NCBI GenBank assembly: GCA_027886175.1
Contig: JAJNNQ010000008.1
Span: 7,877,001 to 7,941,000 of the forward strand
Length of the DNA stretch: 64,000 nt
Reading direction: 5' to 3'
Source of the DNA: Phylloscopus collybita
Taxonomy: Eukaryota > Chordata > Aves > Passeriformes > Phylloscopidae
The translations under genes and the position numbers were made by a program. Shown in pieces: positions 37,915 to 49,489 of the stretch. The first letter of the stretch is position 1. Each line of letters starts with the position of its first letter. The notes under the pieces are model-generated. The model was not told the DNA's origin and made no database searches. It worked only from the letters and a program-made list of their open reading frames with translations.

Positions 37915-38215
37915 ATGAAAAGAATTATCTGTCTACTGCCAAATGGAACTATTGACAATGATAATAGGAGCAGCTACTGTATCATCTGGAAGCTGATGTT
38001 TTACAGGAAGGCTGGAAATGGGTGGTGTTCCATTTGTACACTGAAACTGAATGACAGAAGTCATCTGTCTGGGTAAAAGAAAAATAATAATTTCTCCATA
38101 TGCCTTCATGTATTTCCACCACGAACACACAATAACGCCTTTGTACCACGGGTATTGATTGGACTGCTTTCATGACATCTTCAGTTTGTTATTCAGACTG
38201 AGGGAAAAAGGATAA
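37915..38215. promoter_or_regulatory. Candidate conserved regulatory block
   Basis: The right half (38100-38185) reads as constrained sequence: 'tttccaccacgaacacac', 'aataacgcctttgtacc' and 'cacgggtattgattgg' keep three CpGs in AT-rich surroundings. The left half has 'attgacaatgataatagg' and 'ctgaatgacagaag' (TALE/SOX-like words). Another short CpG-bearing text (ctcgaa, accggt) follows the TA repeat at 38345-38385. Confidence 0.4.
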
Positions 38216-38261
38216 AATGTATTTTCCTTCAAAGCAACATGTGTAAGTTTCTAGGATAATT

Positions 38262-38269
<8 letters not shown>

Positions 38270-38311
<42 letters not shown>
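38270..38311. repeat. (TA)21 microsatellite
   Basis: A perfect 42-base alternating TA tract. It is self-complementary, able to extrude as a cruciform, and likely length-polymorphic. Confidence 0.98.
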
Positions 38312-38312
<1 letters not shown>

Positions 38313-38399
38313 TGTCCTGCATACAAAATAATTTGACTTAGCACATCTCGAAATGTCACCACCCCAGTGTTTGAAACCGGTTGTGTGATTGTTCCTTTT

Positions 38400-41300
38400 T
38401 CATTTGTACCATTTAAATTATTCCAGTACAATTACCATAAATATGCAAGTTAACTATATGATAAAAGCAGCAACTTCATTTACTGAAACATTGTGAACAC
38501 TTTCATTGTGGTTGGTACAGTAAGTGCTTTGTTAATGCTAAATATTTGTGACTGGTGGTGAAGCAGTGCCTTTGTGGGGTGCAGAACTTGCACCTTTTCT
38601 CAGGTGCTCAGAAATTCATGTCATGTGGAGTAGTTATGAAATACTGACAAAAAAGCCAAAGAGGATATTATTAACACATCATTAGTCTTCCAACCAATAC
38701 ACAGTTGACATAGGCAAAAAGGTGCTAAACATATTCTAAATATTTTTAACCCCTGTATGCCCGTAATTGCGTAAGTTAACAAGATGAGAATTATTCCCTA
38801 AATATTTTTTCTTGCACTCTCTTTACTTTTGAAGAACTGGGGACAACTGTAATTATTAGAAACTCATTTTATGAGATCTTGTATCAATACTCTTGAAAGC
38901 AGCATCTTCCATTTTTCAAATTTAAACCACTAATGTCAGATTAAATGCTTTTTCATGTGATATTGATTAGGCAAGTAAACATGAACAGCAATTTAATTGC
39001 TGAAGAGCAATTTCATTTGTATGTAAGACATTTCTGCATCTGTGATAGCTGAAAACTTATACACAGTCCACTACAAGGGAACAATATAAAATATTCATTC
39101 CCTTAGTCCTTTTTGAGGGCCTGGTGTATGGTAGTGCCTTTTGGTCTTCCTCATGAGAAGAGCAGCTGATATCTTAAAGCAGTTTAGATTTTTGATTGTT
39201 TTTGTAATGTTTTGGGTTAAGAAAACAGTGTAAAATGCTGCCTAGAATTCTTATGTGAAAGTAACATTTTATTTCTGTGGTTTGGTTGTAAATATATTTG
39301 CAAGTGAGCATAAATTATATAAGAAATAATATTTATAAACGTGTCACATCTAATTTGATAAGACTAAAATAAAGCTATAGATTATCAAACACTAAATACA
39401 AAAAAAGGACGAGAAGCTGGCAAAATACCCAGTCTGTGGGGAGAAAATAAAAAATATGACAGTGTATGTAGGTATATTTTTTCTGTGGAAAATGGCAATC
39501 TGCTGCACATAAATTAAATATATTTGGAAAGGAGCTATTTTCAATCCTTTAAAATTAAATTGGGAAGAATACATCCGTATGTTAAATTTAGAGACATTGA
39601 AAAGACTAAGTTTCTTCAGAATAAAGACCTACAATCTCCTTAACTATTCCCTTATTTATAACAGAGTATGAGTAAGGCCATTTATATTAATATGGATTCT
39701 CAGGATGGGGCTGTGAAATTTGCTCTATTCAGCTTTGTTACTACCATATTTATAGTGTTTGGATTGCATAGTATCAGTGCTTCCTAGGTTCACTTACCAG
39801 TGCTTTTGAGACTCTGTCCAGGGACCTAATTAGTGCTTGAATTTGCAGTTCTCTTGTAAGAAAAGTGCTACATTTAACATAAGTCAATGGGACTTTTACT
39901 TTTGCAAAGGCTGCTGGATCAGGCTCTTACTGTATACAAGAAATATTTCAGGTCGATGGCCTTCTCTTTGCCATATTTGAAGCAAAAAGAAGGTCATTGT
40001 TTTATGAAAAATATTAAAAATTCATGATATGTTTTGGTTTCTACACTTGGATTCCTGGAGTAAATAATACTAATGGTATATTTTCAACATGTCTCTTAGC
40101 AATTACTGTATATTATGTAAATACTAGCAGGTAGCATACAGTAAATCTGCAACTGAAGAAATATTGACTTGAAACAAACTCATTTTAATTGAGAAACAGT
40201 GAACTTTTTGTGCCTTTTTACTGGTCTCAGATCCATGCTGTAACAAATCTCTAATTTCCTAGGACGGTACACAGAGAAACTGTAAAATGCCATTCTCAGT
40301 GTTCAGGGAATAAAGCAAGCAGAAAGACATTTTTACTAAAATAAACAACTTGACTAAACCAAATGCTGTAAAGTGCAAGTGTGAAAATCCCACTTTAATT
40401 GTGAAAGAGGAAAAAAATGCATCCTCACTATGGATGAAGACACACCTTCAGCAGCACATATAGAAGGGAACAGAGCAGATAGTACCAGTATCCCTCAGTG
40501 GTGTGTGTTCATGGAAGGAAAGGGCAATAGATCATGTTTCCAACATGACTGTAAATTAATTTTCTTTTTTGATGCAGTAATGTTGCAGAATGCTTTGATG
40601 AAAGGGATTTCCAGCAAATTACCTCTTTCTGGTACTATCTTGAAGAAATGGATGATCTGACCACCATTCAATGTGTTTGTGCTCAGCACTGTGGAAGGGT
40701 TTGAGTGAGACAGAGCAGGACCATCTGTGTCTTGTTCAGGATATTCTATCTGAGGGTGATGCCCTTCCTTTGGGCAATTAGATATCACAGAAGCAAAGGC
40801 CTTAGTATTTATTTCCCTAAGTTATTGATTTCTGCCTTCCTTTATCATCTTTCTCCCCAAATAATACACCAGAGTTGTGCCTTTGGTTATCAACTCCACA
40901 TGCTTTTGATATTCTATTCATGCCAAGTGAAGGAGGCACAGATAAAGAGAAGCATCTCTTTCAGAAACCTGTGGAGCCATTTCACCAGCAAATTTCCATT
41001 TGTTGTAGTTATGCAGGTACAAGTTCTAATTCACTTCTTCACATGCTGATCAACCTTTATATGCTTCTGCACTTTTGATGGAATTAGTGAGTGTTAAAGT
41101 GCTCTGTGCTTTGAAACACACATTTCTAAAGGACAAGATCACATCTAATTTTTTATCCAGCTCTGATGTTTATTATGTTTTCATGTGTGCAATTCTAGTT
41201 TGAATTTCTCAAAGGGATCTTTGTTAAATATTCCACTGTCTGCTTGCCAGTAAGTCATTAAATCAATCTAAGTAATGTGTGTTTGGGGTTCCTGGTTGTT

Positions 41301-43230
41301 TGGGTGTTTTTATATCTTTTAGTAATTTTTTCTTTGCTAAGCACAGGAGCTTATGTGGTCCTCAGTATCTTTGTCTTGCCATGAAAAGTAGCAAGATAAG
41401 ATTTTAACACTAAATGAAAAATCTGAAGGTTGCTTTGGACAACTTTCTATCTAAATATGGGAACAAAATATAGCATTTTGTAGACCAAAATTTGTGTTTC
41501 TCCTGCTGCTGAATGCATAGGGCATACAGACAGAGAATGTATCATAATGGGTTAAGTCTTTCTACATTACTTTACCACTGTCCATAAGAGCAAAGAAGGA
41601 ACTGCCTATTAAGAGCTGAAAGTAATTTCCCTCTTTAATCTGTTTCTTTAAAGACTGCAGTAACCTTGTATTTAATGAAGTGTACCTTTCTTAAACAGAT
41701 AACACAGGTATTTTTACATTATGAAGGAGCAACTTGTCATCTCTCTAGATAAACAGTTATTGGAAATTAGGACAGTGAAATGCAATGTAGAATTTATGAT
41801 TTGGTGCAAATTTTATATGAAAGTAACTAAATTTACTTGACAAAATATAGTATCTTTAATATTTGATGATGAGCTTGTGTATCAAAGCGAGTTAAATCTT
41901 AGTTTTGAGGAGTTTGAAGAAATCCAGTGTGAGGAAAAAAAATCAGTGGAGAACAATACTGGTACCCAGTGCAATGATATGACAGTCTGTTCCCACTTTG
42001 TGAATGATAAGTGAAGCCCAGAATTTCCAAAAGTTGCTGTGGAGGAAACTTGAAGTTTATTTAGGCAACAGGTTTGGGTTGCTCTCTCCACCTGTAATTC
42101 CTCAGGGAATTGGTCATTCTGTCTGGGGGCTCTGCATAATAGAGAAGAATGAAGTATCCTAAATACTTATCCCCTGAATAAACTCTAACCAAAATGTATG
42201 AATGGTGCAATGGCAAAGGTGCCTCTTTCAAGTGCCCTAACTTATTTGTGAGATTTGGATTTTATTATATTATGTTTATAGCAAACAATTAGTTTTGTCA
42301 TTATTCTTCATCAAAAGTACTTCAAATATGTTTTTATTTAAAAGGTTACTGTTTTTATTATAAAGGGATTAGTATTTTATTTTATAAGCTCTAGCAATTG
42401 TTGTATAATGAAAAGGCTAACCCTTAAAATAAACTAAATGCGTGCTCAGTGATTAAGTAGCTTGCTTATTTCCATTGAAAAGACTATATAAATTACTTAA
42501 AAGCCACATGGACATTATTTATGAAGCTTATAGATTGCTTTGTAAAGTTCACTTGAAATTGTCAAAGGATGGGGACCATTAAAAGTTTTACTTGTACCAG
42601 ATTATACTAAAATGTAAAATGGGGTAAAGTGTTCAGCACACCATGTTTTGCTAGTTTTCTTTCAATTAGCAATAATTTGCCTAGGCCATGAAAAAAGCAT
42701 TTTAAAATGTTTTATTATATTGCATTTTCTGATAGATTTTATACCATAGCAGTTAAATACACTGAAAAGTGTACACTAAAAATATTTATAACAGCAAAAG
42801 CAACACGAGTTTGGTGTGGATTTATATAAATTAATTTAAATACTTTTAAGGTATGAGCCAACATAAAAAGATATGAAGTATCTGCAGTATCAGAGAAGAT
42901 ACCACATTTATAATAATTTCAGACTTTAGGTATCATGAGCAAAGATACAGGAAAAATGCATAGCATCATCTTACACTGACTTATATTTATAACTGTCTTT
43001 CATGTTAGAACCTATGTGACTCATCCATTATTTATCAGGAATATATTACTGATCAGCAAATATACCGTGGAAGTTTGTAAGAAAGAATTTGGCATTATTT
43101 AAAGCTGGATTTTTCCTGTAAATTCTTGTAAGAAGCTGTTCTTAAGTTTACTGAAAATAAACCTTTTAGTGACTCAGTCTACCAATTATCTTTAAAGCAT
43201 TTATAGAATAAAAATGTCAGCAGATTAATT
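38400..43230. other. Long AT-rich gene-poor stretch
   Basis: No gene is supported. Frames such as 40705-41049 (114 codons) start without ATG and have no recognisable product. Some text around 42340-42560 is AT-rich with homeodomain cores ('gctcagtgattaagtagc') and could be a constrained element, but evidence is thin. Confidence 0.5.
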
Positions 43231-43234
43231 TTAG

Positions 43235-43345
43235 TTCTCTAGTGGGTGCTGAGCGCATTCAATTAGATTAATTTAATGTGATTAGTCCTCTCACTTTCAA
43301 GTTTGCCTCACCCCTAAGAATAGATGAGACGTGTAAGTGTTGTTA
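43235..43345. promoter_or_regulatory. Candidate homeodomain-dense conserved element
   Basis: A short block holds 'gctgagcgcattcaattag', 'attaatttaatgtgattagtc' and 'gatgagacgtgtaag'. Four to five ATTA/TAAT cores lie within 50 bases and CpGs are kept in gagcgc and gacgtg. No coding potential. Confidence 0.35.
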
Positions 43346-43718
43346 GAAATTTGCTAATGGGGAAAGTTCTGTTCTCAGATGAATGAGCCAAAATTTTGAT
43401 ATCTAGCTCTAGTAAAGGCAATGACAAAAGTCTTATTCATGTAAATACGCTAAGGAGTTCGTTCCCAATTCTTGGAAGCTTTCTTTAAATAGCTGATGGT
43501 TTGTTTGTGTGCATGTGCAGAGGAATTTTAAATAGGTTTGTAATCTTGAACATGACATGTGGTATGGGATTTAGATGTGCAGTTTCAATAAAGGTGCTGT
43601 TTATTTAATGTAATACATTTTGAAAAAGATTCCAGTTTCGGACAACATCCTTATATTTTGAAAAAGAATATGCTCTTTCAAAAAGAGTCTCAGCTTGAAA
43701 GTCTCACAAGTCCTTAAA

Positions 43719-43731
43719 ATATATATATATA
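43719..43731. repeat. Short AT dinucleotide repeat
   Basis: About six AT units; below typical microsatellite length. Confidence 0.9.
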
Positions 43732-44013
43732 CAAATTAAATATCATACAAATACCTAAAGATCTGGAATACTTCACGTGAACTTGATACAAAAGTTTGAT
43801 GCATTACAAACAGATCTGAAATGTAGCTACTCTGGATTTGCATCTTTCAGCTGTCTTAATGTTTGATACATGACTTCAAATCTGTAGATTTTTTTAAAAA
43901 AGTCAAACACGACCTATGTATTTGTATGTTTATCTGGACGGTTTGTGGGGAAAAGTTACATGACACTTTTCCCCTCTCCTCTGCTTTCCTCTTCTACTTT
44001 CATTAGCACAGCC

Positions 44014-44460
44014 ATGGCTGAATTTGCAGGGAGGTGCAGAATTCACAAAATAGGTATATTTGGAAGTAATACCCAGTGTTTCCTTTCTCCAAGTGGCAGA
44101 AACTTTGCACAGGACATTCAACACCCTCGCAAGTACTTTCCTAAAACAAGTGTTAGTTTTAGAAATATTTATTCTCCTGTTGTTTCAGTGGGAGGGAAAA
44201 AAAAAATATTAAAAATGGCTAGTCTAATGAGTTTCCCAAGAAAGCTTAACAGCCCAGATAGAATTGGACTGAATGCTGGCTTCCTAGAAAATCCTTTTTG
44301 TGTGTTTAAAAGCATTAGAATTCTATGTAAAGTGATACCTAGTTTAGAAAATAAACAACAAAACAACAGCACACAAACAATCCCCCTTCTTTCATTGTCT
44401 TTTTCATTTTCTCATTGGTGGAAAGTGGCAGGGACAGGGACTCAGTGGCCTCTATTGTGA
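44014..44460 (+). other. Longest ATG-led open frame, gene status unsupported
   Basis: The frame is open from 43945 (GTG) for 171 codons. ATG codons lie at 43960 and 44014, and the second sits in a good Kozak-like context (acagccATGg), giving about 148 codons to the stop at 44460. The predicted product is basic, Ser-rich, and has no signal peptide, membrane segment or domain I recognise. No upstream promoter or downstream AATAAA is evident nearby. Length is somewhat above chance for this composition but the peptide looks random. It could be a lineage-specific ORF in a non-coding transcript, or noise. Confidence 0.12.
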
Positions 44461-45559
44461 AATAACATTGGCCAGAATAGATGATAGAGGAAGTTCTGAG
44501 AAATAGAATAATTTCATGCAAATAAACTTGCAAAAACTCCAGAGACAGGTTTGTTGGTTTGAGTTTTGTTGTTTTGTTGGTTTTTATTTTTTAATTTTTT
44601 CCTCAAAGCACATAAAGAAAGAAAAATATTTTTTCATTGTAGCTAAAAAGTGATGTCTGCCTATAATTTGAAAAGCTCTAGAGAATGCCTAATGGATTCT
44701 GGTAGGCAGATGAGACTCAGCTCCTAAGAACTCGATAAAGCAATCCTTGAGGTCCTCTCCTAAAGAGCAAGGGCAGCAGAACTGTCCAGGAGAAAAGACC
44801 AAAATAATAACAACCATTAGTTTTTAGCACAGATGGAAGCTAAAAGGCACTCAGGAGGCAAGGGGACAGAGAAGACATCCATCACACCAACACATGCTGT
44901 AGAAATGATATGAAGGACAAAAATAAAAGTGTTCAGCCATGGGCAAAGTTCTGTGCAATGGGAAACAGAATCACTCTCTATCATAATGCCAGTGGCAAGT
45001 GCTAGGATGGTTGGAGCATTAATATATCAAATGATTGAAGACATGAAGTTCTCCTGTGAGGAGAAAGATGCATGTGGGGTGACTTGGAGAGATCCTAGGC
45101 AAATGCATGTAAAGTGCACGTACATGGCAATGAAAGCTTTCAGCTGTTTTCCTAATAGCTGTTCCTATTAAGAAAACACTCATATCAATCCAGGTCTAGC
45201 TGGATTACAGAATTCTAGCTACAAAATACTGCTTAGCAGCAGCAGAGATTGAGTGGGAAACTATGGTCAAGTTTTGGAGAAATACAGTAACACTTTTCTG
45301 AAGCTACTGAACAAGTAAGTAGTTAAAAACTTACTAAATTGATGCCTTGTTATTTACAGGGGACACAACAGAAGACACAAGAGTCAGGGATTTTTTTCAC
45401 AATGTGGAAGCAATAATTAATCATATTGCTTAAGCATATTATATCTATTTTCTATTTTCCATGTCTGAGTGAAAACTAGACAAAATATCTGTATGGGTTA
45501 GAAAGAAAATTATTAAAGGTTATCTTGTGGTTCTGCTGCCCAGTAGGGACCTTTGAGCA

Positions 45560-45890
45560 ATGAAGCTCACATTGGCTACCTCCATGTGGGATATGGGGTT
45601 ATCTTTGGTGAAGTTGTTAAGGCTTATGTTCACAGAAAGCCCTGTGGGAAGGCACAGCTGCAGGATGGATGGTTGGAAGCTGGCTGGGGGGTGAGAGGTA
45701 TGACTCAGGGACAGCAGCACAGCAGCTGAGTAGCCAACAGGTATCCTTCTGTTAAGTTTTGGTTTTGTCTGGTTGAGATTAAAGGTATAAAAAGGAGGTG
45801 ATTTCTATAATAAAGAGATCTCCTTTAGGTGCAGAAGGGGGTTTGTGTCTCTTTGTTCCCCATTGCTACACCTCCACATGTTCAGATATT
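45560..45890 (+). mobile_element. Possible solo LTR remnant
   Basis: At 45786-45794 there is 'tataaaaag', a good TATA box, with AATAAA at 45809-45814 only 15 bases after it, followed by 'ggtgcagaaggggg' and 'cattgctaca' at about 45862-45871. Close pairing of TATA and AATAAA is typical of avian endogenous retrovirus LTRs. I could not define TG...CA ends or a target-site duplication, and no internal retroviral genes are present. A cellular promoter mimic is the alternative. If it is an LTR it is a lone, inactive remnant. Confidence 0.35.
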
Positions 45891-45894
45891 GCAG

Positions 45895-47845
45895 GGATAA
45901 AATGTCAGTTTTGTGAGCTGTTGCTCCTTTGTACATTGAAACTGGGCAGCTTTATGGGTTTGGGGTGAGTTGTTGAAGGTGCAGTAATGCAGCCCTGACA
46001 TGGACACTTCCTGTGGTGACTTCAGAAGAGCTCATCATGTGTGACCAAGACCATGAGTATTAAATACCTGTATTGTCCTCTGCAGTGCACCATGGGGATA
46101 TGCACATTGCCCAGATTTATTTCTTTAATTCTAATTCATTTATTCTAAGACACAGGATAAGCCAATCTCATCAAGCCCTGAGAATAGTCAAGTAGTATCT
46201 AGCTTTGCTTTCCCTTTTCTTGCAATCAGAGACATGTACTTTCTGCTGCTTCTTCAAGAATTCGGTTTCTGACATGCATGTTCATATCTGCTTTCTATAT
46301 ATGCTGACAGAACTCAGGTGTGTGAATGAATATTTAAGCAAAATGGTCATTACATGTGATCCCCAGACCTTATTTGGCTACTAACACCTGCAGAGACCAG
46401 CACTTTCTGAAAAGCAGTGTGTGGAGTAATTTCAATACTGCAGCAAGTTATTTCTAAAAATGTATCACCTGTATGAATATTGTCCCTCTAACTTCTAATT
46501 GAAGAATATGGGCAGAGGAGGAGATAGAATTGTAGGTTTCTGATGATTGGAAACTTTTTATATAAAGGGAAGGTAAGTATTAAAAATTCTACTCAAATCA
46601 CAAGGGATTACATTTCCCTATTAACAATTTCTAATCTGTTGACATTAAAAATTAAATTCAATAACTCTTACTTTTTACTCTTACAAAGATATTTGTGCAC
46701 CTAGAACTAGGGCAGAAGAAAAATCTTAACATTTCATTTTTCAGTGTTTTAAATTAAAATTTAAAGTCTTTTTTCTTTTGATACATTCTGTTACCAGTTC
46801 TCTTTCCAATGGACTTGTTCTCTTTCTAAGTTCCTTTCCATTTAAGGGAAAAGAAAATGGGACAAAAAATATTCCCATGACTTTCTGAAATTTTGTAGCA
46901 AGACATTGGAAGACCAGATGCTACGGTCTTATAAATTCAAAAGGCATTATATACAGCCAGCTGTACCAAATAAACTCGGATTTCTACATCACATTGTGGT
47001 GTTCTGTGAATCCCTATTTGTTTTCAACATCTGCTTGGACCTGTCCATGCTTCCTGTCTAATTATTATAATTAATCATATACTAGAATGTATCTTTATGT
47101 TTGAAGTTTGATCCAATAAGAAAGCTATTGTAGTATACTGAGTGCTTGCTGAAGACAAAATTGAGTTTTCTTATGATTTTGCAGCTTAATGCAAATGCCT
47201 TTACTTTCCTGTGTGTTTGTTAGCTTTGGAAAAAAAACACCCTTAATTATTGGTTAATTGATCCAAAAAGCATTGTGGAGAATAAGCTCCATATAAATAT
47301 ACTGGTTTTCCCCCAGTTCAAGATGATTATTTGCTTCCATGTGAAAATGCCATGCACTGTGATTCTTTGATGTTTGGCCCTTCTTATCAGCAGTTGACCA
47401 TTCTTCTACTATTCCACTTTTTATCAGCAGTTATTAACCCTCCTCTAGACACATCATTTAATGAGGATTTCAATAAGGCCTTTGCAGGGCCTCCAAAACT
47501 AGATTTAACTTTCTATGTGCTAAGGTGACACAATAAATTAACAATGGAAAACCTGAAATTTAGAGCTTAGTGTTCCAGGTTGCATTTTCCTGTGTAAATC
47601 CTGCGTATCCTCTCATTTCAGATTAGAATATCCAAGGATAAATCCAAGCCAAGAACCTTGAATAGAGCTAAGCCACAGTGGTGTGTTCCTAAGACACTGC
47701 AAAGGCCACAAACCTTGTGGAAAAACCCAAAAGGCTGCTCAGATCTATCCAAGCAGGGTTCTTTTCCAGGCAGGCTGGGTTTTTGTGGTATTTCTGAGGG
47801 ACTGGTGGCATCTGAGAATATCCTGCATCCAGATCTGCTCAGCCA
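45895..47845. other. Non-coding sequence, no gene seen
   Basis: AT-rich unique-looking text. Around 47640-47845 a GC-richer section is open in two + frames and grades into the CR1-like segment to the right. Confidence 0.5.
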
Positions 47846-47849
47846 TCAC

Positions 47850-48100
47850 CAAAGAGATTCTGAACAGGTCCAGGGAGGGCTGCAGGTATTTGTGGGAGGG
47901 CAGGGAGTTTTCTTGTGGGACTGGGCAAACTGAATTTGACTTGTTGAGCCTGACAGAACAGGGACTGAGGAGAGATACAGAGCCAGCATTGTGGGTGTGG
48001 AGCCAAGAGCTCCTATAAACTGACCAGGAATAAATTTAGGCTGGAAATACAAGAGGTTTGTCACATGACACGGAGCAGCTCTTTCCTTGGACTGTGACCC
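47850..48100 (+). mobile_element. Probable diverged CR1 fragment
   Basis: Text such as 'ttgagcctgacagaaca', 'gggactgaggagagat', 'gagccaagagctcct' and 'aatttaggctggaaatac' follows the order of the CR1 blocks resembling TTCAGCCTGGAGAA, GCTCAGGGGAGAT, GAGCCAGGCTCTTCT and TTTAGGCTGGATATTAG. Divergence is large and boundaries are uncertain. The overlapping 91- and 111-codon frames are incidental. Confidence 0.5.
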
Positions 48101-48133
48101 CGTAGTTTTCTTTGGGCAAAGTTATCCCTGATA

Positions 48134-48169
48134 GGGTTTGGGGGGGTTTATTAGTCTTTGGGGGCTGGG
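48134..48169 (+). other. G-run cluster
   Basis: G runs of 3, 7, 5 and 3 occur within 36 bases (48134-48136, 48140-48146, 48160-48164, 48167-48169). The 13-base gap makes it a weak, long-loop quadruplex candidate. Confidence 0.4.
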
Positions 48170-48539
48170 CCTGCAGTTGCTGGTTTTCCTGTCTCCCTGT
48201 AGTTCAGCAAGAGGACATGTTCCCCAAGACTAGGGCTTTATCAGAGGCAGGCTGGTCAGTTAAATACTTTCCTCTCTGAGGGTTTGCTATCCTATTTCTC
48301 TGAAAGCAAACTAAGGTAGCAGGGAATAATTTTTCCCCTATATTTGGCGACAGCCGATGTATAAATAGTGGATAAAAGGTGGTATGTGGCAAGAAGTAAT
48401 TTTTAAGAATTAAATGTGCATAAAGTGTATAGGTTTTTCCATCCTTCATTCACTTCATTAAATGCAAAGCAAGCAAAGTTTTAAAATAACTTTAATAAGT
48501 GTTTAATAGTTCCTAACACATCTGAATGGAAATCACTGT

Positions 48540-48616
48540 ATTATCTTTTCCATGTAGGAGATACTATTAGGCAGAGATTTAAAACTTAATATTTGCAGAA
48601 TTATCCTTTCCATGTA
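48540..48616. repeat. Spaced 17-bp direct repeat
   Basis: The 17-mer at 48540-48556 recurs at 48600-48616 with one mismatch (attatcttttccatgta versus attatcctttccatgta), exactly 60 bases apart. The sequence between the copies is not duplicated. It may be an old duplication or chance. Confidence 0.7.
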
Positions 48617-49049
48617 AATACTCAAACTGTTAAAATTCAGACACTTTTGGGGATTCCAAGAGCCTGATTTTTCAAATATACTTTTTTGTTTTGTAAAGGT
48701 TTTCAGTCCACTTTGAAACATATATGCATCAGGCTTAAAGGCAAAAGGAAGCAATGAGTGGTAAATTACTAGTGGCTGAAATAAAACAGTGTTTCAGGAT
48801 CAAAGTGTGGGCCAGCATTAACACAAGCCTTTCTAAATTTTTGAATGTTTTCAATTCTACAGCTAAAATTGATGCCAGAAGAGTTAGATTATATTTACTT
48901 AATTTGCCTCTTTTTATCATCACAAATATACTGAAATACACAGCACATAATATACTGTGTTTGTATTTCCCTGGGATGTCTGTAGTGTTATTCCCAGTGA
49001 AAACATGCAAGTCTGAGTAAAACTTTGAAAGAATGAACTTGAATATACC

Positions 49050-49485
49050 TGGTCACCATGAGAAATTTAAAACAGATTATATTAAACTATCCAATATGGT
49101 GTCACTGATTAATAATGATTGATTCTGTAATAACCATGCAAATGTAAACTATTCATTCATTCCAAATACGTATGAATTAGGAGAATGATATCTCATATAA
49201 TCTGGTGTTAGTCTATTCACTGCATCATAAAAATTAATTTGTCTAATTAATGACATAAGTTCTTTTATACATGTATAATTCATATTAATTGATAGGTCTG
49301 CCTAAAAAGAGTACCTTTTGGAAGAAAAATGATCCTATTAGTACAAGTTTAATCCAAATCAGGGCTGACAAAGCATGGTGCTTTCAAGGCTTATCTCTAG
49401 CTTTGTTAATTGTCATAAGCATTCTAAATTGATTATTCTTACATTAACATGGGACATTTCATTCATCAATGCTTTGCTGTAAAGA
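49050..49485. promoter_or_regulatory. Candidate AT-rich homeodomain/POU-dense element
   Basis: Many TAAT/ATTA cores, 'ccatgcaaatg' (an ATGCAAAT octamer at about 49136-49143), 'gattaataatgattgattc' and, on the right, 'agctttgttaattgtcat' (SOX plus homeodomain words). One CpG is kept in 'atacgtatg'. Non-repetitive with no open frame of note. Some motif density is expected from AT content alone, which limits confidence. Confidence 0.33.
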
Positions 49486-49489
49486 AAAT

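Noticed and set aside
38189..38431. 80-codon minus frame with Tyr-Ile repeats
   Set aside because: It is the translation of the (TA)21 microsatellite.
45010..45100. CR1-like text around 'tctcctgtgaggag'
   Set aside because: A single shared word without the neighbouring CR1 blocks; insufficient.
47658..48018. Two overlapping + frames of 91 and 111 codons
   Set aside because: They overlap a probable CR1 fragment and GC-richer flank, with no recognisable protein.
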